From assembly GCA_016721905.1 (NCBI GenBank), contig JADKHH010000003.1, positions 372,001 to 436,000 on the forward strand: 64,000 nt of DNA, written 5' to 3'. The notes under the pieces are model-generated. The model ran no database searches, was not told the DNA's origin, and worked only from the letters and a program-made list of their open reading frames with translations. Made by a program: the position numbers and the translations under genes. Positions 33,371 through 42,129 of the stretch are shown here, in pieces; within the stretch, counting starts at the first letter, position 1, and each line of letters begins with the position of its first letter. Source of the stretch: Candidatus Opimibacter skivensis. Its GTDB lineage: Bacteria; Bacteroidota; Bacteroidia; Chitinophagales; Saprospiraceae.

Positions 33371-35767
33371 TTAGCCTACGCCTTTTTCCTCCGGGAGGGT
33401 CAGGTGCTTATACTTATTGTATAAAAACGAAATAATCAAAAGCAATACACCCAGCGTAACGAAGACAATGGTCTTGGCGATGGTATTGAGATGCGAAATG
33501 TCGTATACAGCCAGTTTGATGAGGGTGATGGCAAACAAGGCTATAGCCATGATACGCAGGTGTCCTTTTGCTTTCCAAATCCCCAGGATGATCAGGATCA
33601 GGGCATAGACACCCCAGATGATGGATAATCCCAGTCGGGTGGATTCTGAAAATTGAAGCACTGCCATCCAGGTCAGCCATTCATTACTGATCACGCATAA
33701 GATGGTAAAGTGGAAAAGTAAATCGAACAACTTGCGAAGATTTTGGCGGCGGGGTTCCAGGTCATGTTCTTTTATGATCCGGTGTAGCGCGTATATCATC
33801 AGAGCCGCAAAGGCAAATAATGTATAGCGGATGCCAATATTGAACGTGCTTCGAGGGTAGTGCTCTGAAAGATATTGGGTCAGGTAATTATCGCGCAGGG
33901 TACTGAGTGCCCATAGCCCTTCGGAAAGAAATACGACGATACAAATGAAGCCAAAGATCAGTGTTGTCATGGCAAGCAATTTGCTTCTGATCAATTTCAT
34001 ATTGAAGAATGCGAGCAACGATAAAAATAGGAATGAATAATTCAGGTTCCATAAAACCTTGAAGCTGACCAGGTCCTCATTCCAGTAATAGCCCTCATAT
34101 TCATTTCCTTCCAGTGTCAAAGTCTTGGCAGAATCCAGATATAACTGATGCCAGTACATGGTGATTTCGAGGCTAAAGGTGTAATACACGGTGATTAATA
34201 AAATAGCGGGGATGACAACACCCATCAGTGCGCGGATAGGCTTTTGATCTGGGAGGGCAGGGGATTCATCTGCTGGTCTGTTGAGGTAGGCCATAAAAGC
34301 AAATGCGCCGATGAAAAACAATGAGGTCAGAAAGTTGATATTCAAAAGCGGCTTCATCCTTGTTGCAGGCACATCGGGAACATACTGATTATAGACAGTC
34401 ATCCAATCACCTGCGATGCTTACAAAGGCAAGCAACATGAGCACGTAGGAGATCTTTTCGTAGATCGGATCATTCCTTCTTCTTCCAATCCAGAAGAGTA
34501 GAGCGGCTTCACCTGCCCAAAGCAAGGTGACCCAACTGCCATCCAACTGCACAGGTATGGCGATGGTGATGAAAATCAGGACCAGTCCGGCGACCATAAA
34601 GAACAGGTTGCGGTCACCAGCCTTTTGCTGGTAGATATATAGCGTGACCGCCAGATGAATGGCAGCGTTTCCTAAAGTAAACAGGCCAAGCAGTTGCTCG
34701 CCACCGGGATCGTTGACAAGCACGGAGTAACCTAATCCATAAAAGATAAAGGAATTGGAAAGGATCAGCAGCACATCACTGGCCTGGAATTTTTCCTGAT
34801 GGAGGAGTTTGTAGGAAATAAAAATTAAATAGAAGGTCATAAAGAACAGAAACGCGAACACCCAGAAAATAGCGGAGTGCGCGTCTGCCTGAAAATCGGT
34901 GATATACCAGAAGCTGAAGATGATCCAGGTCAGGATGAACGATGAATAGTAAAGGGGCTTCCAGTATTTTTTAACTGAGATGATCAGGACCCCGATGTTG
35001 ATGATGGCCATGTAGCTGTAGAGTACGGTAACATTGCCTGAATTTTCACTCAGCAGAAATGGAACTGCATAAGCGCCTACCAAACCGATATGGGCTATCA
35101 CCTGTCGGTTGTAATTTAAAGCCGCTGCTATCGTCATGATGGTGAATAATACCATCAAGCTGAATGCGGCTAGCTGGGGAAATAAGCTGTAAAAACTGTA
35201 AGCCGCATACGTAATAAAATACATGATAGCAATCGCACCGCTGACCAGTACCGCACTGAAATCCGTGTATGCTTTCTTTAATTTAAAACCTAATCCCATG
35301 AGTCCAATGCCGATCACATATCCTAGGACAATGCGGGCGAGCGGGCTGATCAGGTCATGATCGATCGAATATTTGGCACCTATGGCGACTCCGATGATCG
35401 TGATGGCAATACCGATCTTGTTGATGAGATTGGATCCGATAAATTGCTCCATCTCTGATTTTGATTTCCTGGGTGGCTGGGGGCGAAATGCCGGAATATC
35501 AGGGGGCCTTTGAATTGGTGGTGGTATATGAATTGTCGGAGGTCTGGACGATAATTCATCCTGAGGAGTATCAACAGTATTGATTGGAGGCGGAACCTGT
35601 TGCACGGGCTTTGGTGGTTCTGCATGATCAGGTGCCAACTGAAGGTTTTTTATTTCCTCTTTCAGTGCATTGATTTCTTTTGAGAAAGTCTCCTGTCTTT
35701 TTCCTAATGCATCCAGTTTCTCAAGCAGTTGCTGAATAATTTCATCCTGTTGGGTCATAAGTAGCAT
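33371..35767 (-). CDS. DUF2339 multi-pass membrane protein
   Basis: The start is set at the ATG of MLLMTQQDEIIQQLLEKLD; the open frame continues 48 codons upstream to 35911, but only through the GGTGGTGAGGACACC repeat (giving AGGEDTRPAA twice), so that extension is spurious. An N-terminal coiled coil (about 5-45) and a Pro-rich linker precede KSKSEMEQFIGSNLINKIGIAITIIGVAIGAKYSID, the hallmark of DUF2339. About 20 hydrophobic helices then fill the remaining 670 residues. DUF2339 proteins are large inner-membrane proteins of unknown function. The gene is bracketed by two related repeat clusters. Confidence 0.88.
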   Translation of the reverse strand: MLLMTQQDEIIQQLLEKLDALGKRQETFSKEINALKEEIKNLQLAPDHAEPPKPVQQVPPPINTVDTPQDELSSRPPTIHIPPPIQRPPDIPAFRPQPPRKSKSEMEQFIGSNLINKIGIAITIIGVAIGAKYSIDHDLISPLARIVLGYVIGIGLMGLGFKLKKAYTDFSAVLVSGAIAIMYFITYAAYSFYSLFPQLAAFSLMVLFTIMTIAAALNYNRQVIAHIGLVGAYAVPFLLSENSGNVTVLYSYMAIINIGVLIISVKKYWKPLYYSSFILTWIIFSFWYITDFQADAHSAIFWVFAFLFFMTFYLIFISYKLLHQEKFQASDVLLILSNSFIFYGLGYSVLVNDPGGEQLLGLFTLGNAAIHLAVTLYIYQQKAGDRNLFFMVAGLVLIFITIAIPVQLDGSWVTLLWAGEAALLFWIGRRRNDPIYEKISYVLMLLAFVSIAGDWMTVYNQYVPDVPATRMKPLLNINFLTSLFFIGAFAFMAYLNRPADESPALPDQKPIRALMGVVIPAILLITVYYTFSLEITMYWHQLYLDSAKTLTLEGNEYEGYYWNEDLVSFKVLWNLNYSFLFLSLLAFFNMKLIRSKLLAMTTLIFGFICIVVFLSEGLWALSTLRDNYLTQYLSEHYPRSTFNIGIRYTLFAFAALMIYALHRIIKEHDLEPRRQNLRKLFDLLFHFTILCVISNEWLTWMAVLQFSESTRLGLSIIWGVYALILIILGIWKAKGHLRIMAIALFAITLIKLAVYDISHLNTIAKTIVFVTLGVLLLIISFLYNKYKHLTLPEEKGVG

Positions 35768-35787
35768 TTTTAAAAACCTCAATTCAA

Positions 35788-35938
35788 TTATTGCCGCTGG
35801 CCTGGTGTTCTCACCACCAGCAGGGATTTCCATTGCCGCTGGCCTGGTGTCCTCACCACCAGCGTGGATTCCGGTGGTTGTTGGTGGGGATAGTTCGACT
35901 CCGCTCACCACGGCGCACCAACAACGGCTTCGCCGAGG
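35788..35938. repeat. GCCGCTGGCCTGGTGTC repeat cluster upstream of the DUF2339 gene, with nested insertion
   Basis: Same units as 32978-33129. Here the TTGTTGGTGGGGA / CACCAACAA hairpin is split by a 25-base insertion (TAGTTCGACTCCGCTCACCA and CGGCG) that looks like another repeat family. The cluster extends the open frame of the downstream gene falsely to 35911. Confidence 0.8.
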
Positions 35939-35945
35939 GAGGTGA

Positions 35946-36929
35946 TTACAACCTGAGCTTTTTTATAAATACAGGTTCAAGACTATCCATAGGCATAATT
36001 ATCATTTTGTCATAGTCAATACCTGACCGGATCTGTGAATTGGCAATATAATAGTACCATCCATCTTCGCCAATCTCACCTGTCGTAGAGCTGTCAAGAC
36101 CACTGGTATCAATGATTTGGTTGGTTAATATGGAATCTTCCTGTTCATTTAAGTAGAACAGGGTCAAGTTGTTGCTTTGATGGCCAATAAGGCTATTGTT
36201 GTAGTAAGTCAGACCATCAATAGGTCTTTGCTTGATAGGGGCAGTGTAGGGTAATAGGGTAATTGATTTTTTTTCCAGGTTAATGCGCAAGAGTGATTCT
36301 GTACTCGAAACAATTAAACTCTTTTCATCGCCTGTAAGGGTGATCCCATTTAAGAAAGTGTAACCCGATGGTTCAAAAATCACGTTAATAGAATCAGCGC
36401 CGTGTTGAAGGATGAAGATTTTATTGGTTATCGATTCAGTGATATAAACATCTCCGTTTGATGCAACCGTAAGATCGTTGAAGCAATACCCTTTGGGTAC
36501 ACTGGCGAGTACAGCATACTTTCGGATGAGGGATGATGAATCGAGATCGTAACAGTAGAGTTGTGAATCCCATGATCCGTCTTCGATTTTGATTTGCGTC
36601 AGGATACCTCCTTCCCCTTTGCTAGTGATCACCCAAAGTTTACGGCGTAAAGGATCAACTTCCATACCGAAGGTGGCCCAAAGATCATCAGATGCTTCTT
36701 TGGCGAAATCGTAATGGCTGCCATCTTTTCTGATCGCCACTATTTTTCGCTTATACATACTACTGATAAACACCTGTTCTGTTATCGGATCATAGGCTGT
36801 TCCCTCCGGAATCAGATCACGCTCCTCCAGCGTTGTCAATATGTGTGGCGTATGCTGTTCCTGGTTAGCTGGCCTTGCACAGCAAATGCAGAAAATCATA
36901 GAAAGAAATGCAATGATGGGCTTAACCAT
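35946..36929 (-). CDS. SMP-30/NHL-like propeller lipoprotein
   Basis: The N-terminus MVKPIIAFLSMIFCICCARP is a lipoprotein signal with a lipobox ending at Cys16 or Cys17. The mature protein reads as a six-bladed SMP-30/gluconolactonase-like propeller: LIPEGTAYDPITEQVFISSMYKRKIVAI, GMEVDPLRRKLWVITS, YCFNDLTVASNGDVYITESITNKIF, FLNGITLTGDEKSLIVSST. Members bind Ca2+ and hydrolyse lactones, or act as binding proteins. The conserved Glu (IPEGTAYD) and an Asn-Asp (FNDL) typical of the metal site are visible, so catalysis is possible. The probable location is the outer surface of a periplasmic membrane leaflet. Confidence 0.8.
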   Translation of the reverse strand: MVKPIIAFLSMIFCICCARPANQEQHTPHILTTLEERDLIPEGTAYDPITEQVFISSMYKRKIVAIRKDGSHYDFAKEASDDLWATFGMEVDPLRRKLWVITSKGEGGILTQIKIEDGSWDSQLYCYDLDSSSLIRKYAVLASVPKGYCFNDLTVASNGDVYITESITNKIFILQHGADSINVIFEPSGYTFLNGITLTGDEKSLIVSSTESLLRINLEKKSITLLPYTAPIKQRPIDGLTYYNNSLIGHQSNNLTLFYLNEQEDSILTNQIIDTSGLDSSTTGEIGEDGWYYYIANSQIRSGIDYDKMIIMPMDSLEPVFIKKLRL

Positions 36930-36974
36930 ATATCTCGGTTGGCACAGTTTAATTAAATTTCCTATCTACAAGAG

Positions 36975-37080
36975 AATCACGCTCTCACGCTCTCACGCTC
37001 TCACGCTCTCACGTTCTCACGCTCTCACGTTCTCACGCTCTCACTTTCTCACTCTCTCACTCTCACGCTCTCACGCTCCG
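36975..37080. repeat. TCTCACGC array overlapping the end of an NTF2-like gene
   Basis: CTCTCACGCTCTCACGTT words run between the SMP-30-like gene and the NTF2-like gene. On the minus strand the array encodes the last nine residues (ERESVRVRE) and stop of the 37049-37552 protein. Confidence 0.85.
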
Positions 37081-37552
37081 TTGTAGTGACCGAGTACATC
37101 TTCCACCTACCTTCTTTCTTCCTCCACATTTCCGTCCAGGCAAAATTGGTGGTTTCCCGGGTGCCTGCCGTGTCTTGTTCTATATCGACCACCACATGTT
37201 TCTGGACAAGGATATGCGCCATGCTGCCATCCGCAGAGATCGAATAGACTGGTGGGCGTGCATCTTCCCATTTGATAAATTCCACTGATTCGAAATAACT
37301 GATAAACCTCTCGGTCATTTGGTCTTTGGTAAAGTAGCTGACCTCACCATTCTTGACCTGGGTGAAAGTGTCATTGAGCATATTGACGAGGAGCGCGGGT
37401 TGTTCTTCGAGATGTGCGGTCTGTTCCTGTTTTTGTAATTCAGTGAGTGCACCTAATTCTTTTTGGAGATCAACCTTGGGAGGCGCACATGCTAATAATG
37501 AAAGGCCTATGGCAAGGAGCATCATACCAGACGTAATTGGATTACCGGACAT
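37049..37552 (-). CDS. NTF2-like lipoprotein with repeat-encoded tail
   Basis: The lipoprotein signal (MMLLAIGLSLLACAPP, lipobox LLAC) suggests the true start may be Met10 or Met11 rather than the first Met, which overlaps the upstream stop by 11 bases. The mature part is an NTF2-like/SnoaL domain: helix QPALLVNMLNDTFTQVKNG, FISYFESVEFIKWE, strands PPVYSISADGSMAHILVQKHVVVDIE and NFAWTEMWRKKEGRWKMYSVTT. The final residues ERESVRVRE come from the TCTCACGC array, so the natural C-terminus has been extended or replaced by repeat DNA. It forms an operon with another NTF2-like gene just upstream. Confidence 0.75.
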   Translation of the reverse strand: MSGNPITSGMMLLAIGLSLLACAPPKVDLQKELGALTELQKQEQTAHLEEQPALLVNMLNDTFTQVKNGEVSYFTKDQMTERFISYFESVEFIKWEDARPPVYSISADGSMAHILVQKHVVVDIEQDTAGTRETTNFAWTEMWRKKEGRWKMYSVTTTERESVRVRE

Positions 37553-38021
37553 CGGGCAACCTTGTCACATCTTCGATATGCACCAGAGTCAGCAACCACT
37601 GCTGGTCAGGCTGCCTGGTCCAGACCAGGCTATAGTTACCACGCTCTTTGAGTGTGGGTCCATTGGGTATCGTGAGGTCTAAGGAATACGTGCCACCATC
37701 ATAAGCGAGGTCACCACTAGTGTTCTGGATAGATGATTTCGTGACTATATTACTCAGGACTTTTACGCCACCGCTGACCCAGTTTTTGGCAATAGCCTCC
37801 TTGCCGGTATGGATAAGTGAATCATTCATGACGATGGCATCCCGGGCCAGAGTCGCCATGATAGCTATGGAATCTTTATTGTTCCAACCGGCCAGGAAAA
37901 CTGCGTTGAGCGAATCTATATTTACCTCAACAGAAGTTAATTCTTCTTTGGATTGCGGCGGAGATTGCTCTTTGCAACTGACCAGGAGAACAAAGGTGGC
38001 GAGGAGTAGGAGGGTTTTCAT
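37542..38021 (-). CDS. NTF2-like (DUF4440-type) lipoprotein
   Basis: MKTLLLLATFVLLVSCKEQ is a textbook lipoprotein signal with Cys16. The remainder matches the DUF4440/SnoaL pattern: helix IDSLNAVFLAGWNNKDSIAIMATLARDAIVMNDSLIHTGKEAI and strands DLAYDGGTYSLDLTI, RGNYSLVWTRQPDQQWLLTLVHIED. These domains bind small hydrophobic molecules or serve as accessory subunits; no specific reaction can be deduced. The gene overlaps the start of the next NTF2-like lipoprotein by 11 bases, so the two are probably co-translated paralogues. Confidence 0.8.
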   Translation of the reverse strand: MKTLLLLATFVLLVSCKEQSPPQSKEELTSVEVNIDSLNAVFLAGWNNKDSIAIMATLARDAIVMNDSLIHTGKEAIAKNWVSGGVKVLSNIVTKSSIQNTSGDLAYDGGTYSLDLTIPNGPTLKERGNYSLVWTRQPDQQWLLTLVHIEDVTRLPDVR

Positions 38022-38083
38022 TTAGACGTGATTTAGCAGAAATAAATACCTTCTAAATATAGGAATTAAATGAATGAACCAGC

Positions 38084-38644
38084 TCATTGCATCTGGACTG
38101 CATATTCTTTTTTAAATACCCTGTACTGAAAATACAGGAAGGATAGAAATATCAGGCCATAGATTACAAATAGTGGGCGGCCCACAATGTCCCGGAAGGT
38201 ATTGTAGAAAGGTGCGTTGTAATACTGACAAAGGTTATGGAAGGTGGCCAGAAAACTCGCAACGATGAACATCCGGACCATCACGTATCCGAAGTGAGCA
38301 ATCATCATGCGCTTGTCTCTTGGCATTTTGTATGCCATCTGGTGTAATTTTCCCTTCTCACCGAAATACAATTCGGAGGCAAAATCAAGGAAATTAGTGG
38401 ATTGGATACCGATCTTTTTCGGACGGTAACTAAATTCATAAAAGAAGTAACATGCAATAATCGGCGCGATGACAAGTATATTGGCGATAATTAATCCATT
38501 CCACCCAACACCAAAAAATCTTGTTAATGGATTCATTTCCCCCTCCATACCACCTGGTTCAAAAAACCAGAGACTGGTGGAGTAAAAGTCGCATCCCCTC
38601 GCAAAGAGAAGGAGGAAAGTAATGGTTAAGAATTTGAGTTTCAT
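38084..38644 (-). CDS. Four-helix membrane protein of unknown function
   Basis: The 186-residue protein has hydrophobic segments at about 5-22, 50-68, 113-132 and 155-172. The first part, RGCDFYSTSLWFF...GEMNPLTRFFGVGW, recalls the DUF5658-type pattern of an Asp followed by Thr and later E-x-NP, but the match is weak. A basic loop (YRPKKIGIQSTN, KMPRDKRMM) lies in the middle. No partner gene clearly shares its function. The nearest neighbours are lipoprotein genes on the same strand. Role unknown, probably inner membrane. Confidence 0.7.
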   Translation of the reverse strand: MKLKFLTITFLLLFARGCDFYSTSLWFFEPGGMEGEMNPLTRFFGVGWNGLIIANILVIAPIIACYFFYEFSYRPKKIGIQSTNFLDFASELYFGEKGKLHQMAYKMPRDKRMMIAHFGYVMVRMFIVASFLATFHNLCQYYNAPFYNTFRDIVGRPLFVIYGLIFLSFLYFQYRVFKKEYAVQMQ

Positions 38645-38688
38645 AGTTTCTTAATATGGGGTATTAAAAAATTAAAGACACCTCCGTG

Positions 38689-39216
38689 CTACTCGTGGTA
38701 GTAAAACGATCCTTCCGTAATTTTTAGTACATCTCCGGCATTACCAGTCATTTCTCCTTCAAAGGTCGCTTCAATTTCATCTGGACCCGTAGAAGCTTTA
38801 GTGATGACTACTTTAAGGTTGAAGCCCATCATGCTTCCATACAGGTAATTCTGTGGTGAAAGATTAGCTAATTGGGCTACATTCAAATCCGGGTTGCCAG
38901 TTTGTATCTGGTAGGTACCGGGACCATCGACATTGTAAAGGTTGATGTTAAAAGGCTGTTCATCTTTGTTTTTCGGCCCTTTGCTACCGGCTATAATGAT
39001 GGCTTTGTTGTATCCTTTGGGATGAAAGGCCCCGAAGATTTCGTTGTCTGCCTTCCACTCGACACCATTGATTTTCATGCTTAACCTGTTACCGGCTGGA
39101 GCAGGCTCTGTAATAGTGGCAGGTGTGGCGGTAGTATTTTCCTGTTGTGGTTTGCTGCCACATGCCAGGATCTGGAGGAGCAGTAATGAAGCCAAGAGAA
39201 GGAGTTTGTTGTTCAT
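38689..39216 (-). CDS. Lipoprotein resembling DUF6252
   Basis: Starting at the Met of MNNKLLLLASLLLLQILACGSK gives a clean lipoprotein signal (Cys19) and avoids the 10-codon extension that overlaps the upstream gene. After a Thr/Pro/Ala linker comes a beta-rich domain with LSMKINGVEWKAD, KAIIIAGSKG, PFNINLYNVDGPGTYQIQTG and a C-terminal GDVLKITEGSFYYHE. This resembles the DUF6252-like calycin-type lipoproteins frequent in Bacteroidota. It lies 7 bases after the stop of the serine hydrolase at 39224, so the two form a short operon. Confidence 0.75.
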   Translation of the reverse strand: MNNKLLLLASLLLLQILACGSKPQQENTTATPATITEPAPAGNRLSMKINGVEWKADNEIFGAFHPKGYNKAIIIAGSKGPKNKDEQPFNINLYNVDGPGTYQIQTGNPDLNVAQLANLSPQNYLYGSMMGFNLKVVITKASTGPDEIEATFEGEMTGNAGDVLKITEGSFYYHE

Positions 39217-39223
39217 ACGAGTT

Positions 39224-40213
39224 TTACGGTTTAGTGATATTAGCAAGCAAAGTAAGAAATCCTGGTCCCATCCAAGTCATATTTACGCTTGCCGGGGAAA
39301 GGTCACAGGTCTGCTTGCGAATAAAGACAAGTTCTGATTCAGGAAATACAATGGTCATCTGGCCCAGGTCACCTGTAGCCGCGTAATTCCAGTTTTCTGA
39401 ACTTTTATCAATCCACCATAGATACCCATAATAAGGAGCGAGGCTATGCGGGGTAACAGACGCTTTGACCCATTGTGATGACACAATTTGTTTGTTATCA
39501 TATCGACCTTGATTCAACATGAGTTGGCCAACCTTAACCGCATCTTTTACAGTCGTCTTGCAGCCACCATAGACGATCACATTTCCAACGGAGTCCAGGG
39601 ACAGGGTAGTAGAGTCCATCTTCAAAGGAGTAAACAGGAGCTCTTTAAAAACAACATCAGCTTTTTTGCCAGTAGCACGTTCGAGAATGAGCCCTAGTAG
39701 TTGTACCGATTCATTGGAATAGCTAAACCTGATGCCTGGCAAGGTGTCTGGTTTGAGACTGAGTACGTATTGGTTCATGTCAGATTGGCTTAATACGCCT
39801 CTGGGTCCTTTTCGGTTTAGTCCCGCAGTCATCGTCAGTAAATGCCGTATCGTAATATTGTTTTCGCATCCGGCCTTCCATTCGGGTATGTACTTGCATG
39901 CAGGTGCATCAAGGCTATCGATGGTTCCTATATCCAGGAGTATCCCTGTGACGATTCCGGTCCACGATTTCACCATTGAGGCGGTGCCCATGTAGGGGCT
40001 GCCACATTCAGGGTTTGCAAATTCGGATTGTACTTTTGAAAAGTCGGTTCTTTTCCAATGCGAGATGATTTTTCCTTTGTGTTGTAACAGTATTTCATCG
40101 GCTTTTGTAGAATCACAAAAATCGATTAAGGCATTTAGTTTTTCATTACTTACATCCTGAGATTTACCAAGGTTGCAGCACAGTAGTGTCACTAAAATCA
40201 GAAAATATTTCAT
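39224..40213 (-). CDS. Exported class-C-like serine hydrolase
   Basis: The start at MKYFLILVTLLCCNLGKSQ gives a proper signal peptide; the frame is open 13 codons further upstream. The beta-lactamase-family (class C/esterase/DD-peptidase) motifs are S-x-x-K in GTASMVKSWTG, Y-x-N in RFSYSNESVQLLGLILE, and a late WIDKSSENWNYAATGDLGQ region replacing the usual HTG/KSG. Other family signatures are TIRHLLTMTAGL and GGCKTTVKDAVKVGQLML. These enzymes hydrolyse peptides, esters or lactams; the substrate is unknown. The downstream lipoprotein gene is 7 bases away. Confidence 0.85.
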   Translation of the reverse strand: MKYFLILVTLLCCNLGKSQDVSNEKLNALIDFCDSTKADEILLQHKGKIISHWKRTDFSKVQSEFANPECGSPYMGTASMVKSWTGIVTGILLDIGTIDSLDAPACKYIPEWKAGCENNITIRHLLTMTAGLNRKGPRGVLSQSDMNQYVLSLKPDTLPGIRFSYSNESVQLLGLILERATGKKADVVFKELLFTPLKMDSTTLSLDSVGNVIVYGGCKTTVKDAVKVGQLMLNQGRYDNKQIVSSQWVKASVTPHSLAPYYGYLWWIDKSSENWNYAATGDLGQMTIVFPESELVFIRKQTCDLSPASVNMTWMGPGFLTLLANITKP

Positions 40214-40309
40214 TGGGTGTGTTGTCATCACATTACATGATTTGTCGGTCATTGGGTGTGTCCTGGGGCTATCACCCTGGGTTGATAGATGGCGCCCTTT
40301 CAGGCCTGT

Positions 40310-41398
40310 TTACTTTTCACCTAACTGTTTCAGATATTTTTCCGAGTTAGCTTTTACGAGGTCAGTGGGATTTAAGGTCAGCGATTTCTTGAAGCACTTG
40401 ATTGCTTCTTTCTTATCTCCCTTGATGGCATATCCTTCTCCCAGGCTGTCCCATGCATTAGCACTCTCCGGATGTCGGTCTGTATTGTCTTTAAAGGCTT
40501 TGATGGCACCTTCCATATTACCACTGTTGAGCAACTGATAGCCGTAGGCGTTGAGTTCCACTTCATTGGCTACTGTCATGGCTTCTGCCTGGATTTTATC
40601 AGCTTCTTCAGTTCTGCCATTTAACCTTAGCAGTCCGGCTTTGGTGTTTAAGGTGGTGAAGTTTTTGTTGAAGGCTACTGCTCTTTCTGCGTAATACAGG
40701 CCCCGATCGATATTGATTTTATTTTGCAGTGAATAATTCGCAGCGGAATTAAATCCCTGCCAGGTGAACCCCATCGCGCCTTTCAATTGCTCATCAGCAT
40801 TGGCCATGACTATTTCGTCAACGGCAAATTCAATTTTTACAGGAAATTGTTTTTTCTCCCAATTGAGCACGAGTTCTGCTGAATTCCTGTCGACGTTGAT
40901 GAAGGAATACGTCAACATTTCGGTCATGGCATTTTCCCTGATCTGGATATTAGCTCTGCATAAGTCATTGGCAGGATCATAAAAGAAATTTCCCCAGGAG
41001 TGGCTGTCTTTAGACAGCACTACTTCACCGGAATTGTCCTTGTTGATGGCGAAAAATAATCCATAACGTCCGGCAGGAACTTTCTGACCTGCTACAGTGG
41101 CATCGTGTGAAAATTCTATTACTGTGTTTTCATTTGCTCCCGCACGCCATGGCGTGGGATGCGGACTGCCGAAGGGTTCTACATTCCAGCCAAAGGGCAC
41201 CAGCTCTCCCCAGACTATGCGCCCTTTGACAGAGGGCCTGGAATAGTTGACGCTGACTGTGGATATGCCGAGTGTTTGTGATACTTCGGCTGCAGGACTC
41301 GGTGTTCTTGGAGTGGTGATGGTTTGCGCCCAGTTTGTAATTGACATACCCAGAAAGGTGATGGCAATGAAAAGGCGAAGTGTAGAGGCATTTTTCAT
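40310..41398 (-). CDS. DUF2911 plus TPR exported protein
   Basis: A signal peptide (residues 1-25, ending NWAQ) is followed by the DUF2911 domain (about 30-195) with RPSVKGRIVWGELVPFGWNVEPFG, WRAGANENTVIEFSHDATVAGQKVPAGRYGLF and NFFYDP. Four TPR-like pairs end the protein (about 245-360), including NAYGYQLLNSGNMEGAIKAFKDN and AWDSLGEGYAIKGDKKEAIKCFKKSLTLNPT. DUF2911 is a Bacteroidota-typical periplasmic domain with no known activity. The TPR part suggests protein interaction. The gene stands alone, with repeat-rich DNA upstream. Confidence 0.88.
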   Translation of the reverse strand: MKNASTLRLFIAITFLGMSITNWAQTITTPRTPSPAAEVSQTLGISTVSVNYSRPSVKGRIVWGELVPFGWNVEPFGSPHPTPWRAGANENTVIEFSHDATVAGQKVPAGRYGLFFAINKDNSGEVVLSKDSHSWGNFFYDPANDLCRANIQIRENAMTEMLTYSFINVDRNSAELVLNWEKKQFPVKIEFAVDEIVMANADEQLKGAMGFTWQGFNSAANYSLQNKINIDRGLYYAERAVAFNKNFTTLNTKAGLLRLNGRTEEADKIQAEAMTVANEVELNAYGYQLLNSGNMEGAIKAFKDNTDRHPESANAWDSLGEGYAIKGDKKEAIKCFKKSLTLNPTDLVKANSEKYLKQLGEK

Positions 41399-41550
41399 AA
41401 TAATTGGATTTTAGAATCTGAAATTACTCAAGGAACGTTTCAGCTAAACCGAATGCTCCGGATATTGGACGAACGTCACGATTAGTGGTATGCTTCAATG
41501 GTTGGCATCGACAACGGGCTTTACCGTGATCTATACTTGATGATTATTCT

Positions 41551-41763
41551 TTTGGCTAAAGCCGTTAACAACCCTAATCCTATTCCTGGCTAAAGCCAGG
41601 GGCAATTGAAGATAATTTGTTTTGAATAACAATTGCCCCGGCCAGATGGAATGGGTGGGGGGATTTTGGGCTTTGCCCAACCCGTTCCGTGGTGTTTTTT
41701 TTGGCTAAAGCCGTAACTCTGTTCTAACCCCGGCTTAAAAGCCGGGGCAATTGAAGATAATTT
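41551..41763. repeat. GGCTAAAGCC / GGGGCAATTGAAG repeat pair
   Basis: Two copies of about 65 bp (41551-41616 and 41700-41763) share TTTGGCTAAAGCCGT, a variable middle, a GGCT-rich hairpin (CCTGGCTAAAGCCAGG or CCCCGGCTTAAAAGCCGGGG) and the tail GGCAATTGAAGATAATTT. Between them is another partial unit with CAATTGCCCCGG. The whole 41399-41871 spacer is repeats; no gene is seen. Confidence 0.75.
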
Positions 41764-41804
41764 TAGTGGTTGGTGTCAGGGGCGTATTGCATCCGCCCCT
41801 GAAA

Positions 41805-41859
41805 ATTGAATCCTATTGTCACGGGCGGATGCAATACGCCCGTGACAATAGGATTCAAT
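41805..41859. repeat. 55-bp hairpin element next to a small membrane-protein gene
   Basis: Perfect 23-base arms (ATTGAATCCTATTGTCACGG...) flank a 9-base loop GATGCAATA. A third, shorter arm GGGCGTATTGCATCCGCCCC lies just upstream. It ends 12 bases before the stop codon of the minus-strand gene and may terminate its transcript. Confidence 0.85.
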
Positions 41860-41871
41860 CTTTGGAAGGAT

Positions 41872-42057
41872 TTATTTTTTTTGCTTGATCCCCGGCGATT
41901 TAATCATCGTCAGCAGAAAAGAAACATTCAAGCCGAGAGTGATCAAATTGACTGCCCTGGCAAATGGAGGTGCTCCTTCCGGCCATATCTGACCTAAGAG
42001 GACGACGGCATTGAGCACTAACAGAATAATGATGAATGTTCGTTTCGCAGTTGGCAT
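41872..42057 (-). CDS. Small two-helix membrane protein
   Basis: The 61-residue frame has two hydrophobic helices (FIIILLVLNAVVLLGQIW and AVNLITLGLNVSFLLTMI) and a basic tail SPGIKQKK, giving a hairpin topology. It follows the flavoprotein gene by about 72 bases on the same strand and may be its last operon member. No family is recognised. Length, hydrophobicity and position support a real gene, but no functional claim can be made. Confidence 0.55.
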   Translation of the reverse strand: MPTAKRTFIIILLVLNAVVLLGQIWPEGAPPFARAVNLITLGLNVSFLLTMIKSPGIKQKK

Positions 42058-42129
42058 ATCATTTTGATTTTAGATCGAATATCTGCTTTTATTTAGGAAT
42101 GCAATCCGATGTTGTCACGCCCATTTTAA

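Noticed and set aside
35768..35911. N-terminal extension of the DUF2339 protein
   Set aside because: The extra codons are entirely the GGTGGTGAGGACACC repeat read in frame; a Met with coiled-coil sequence follows at 35767.
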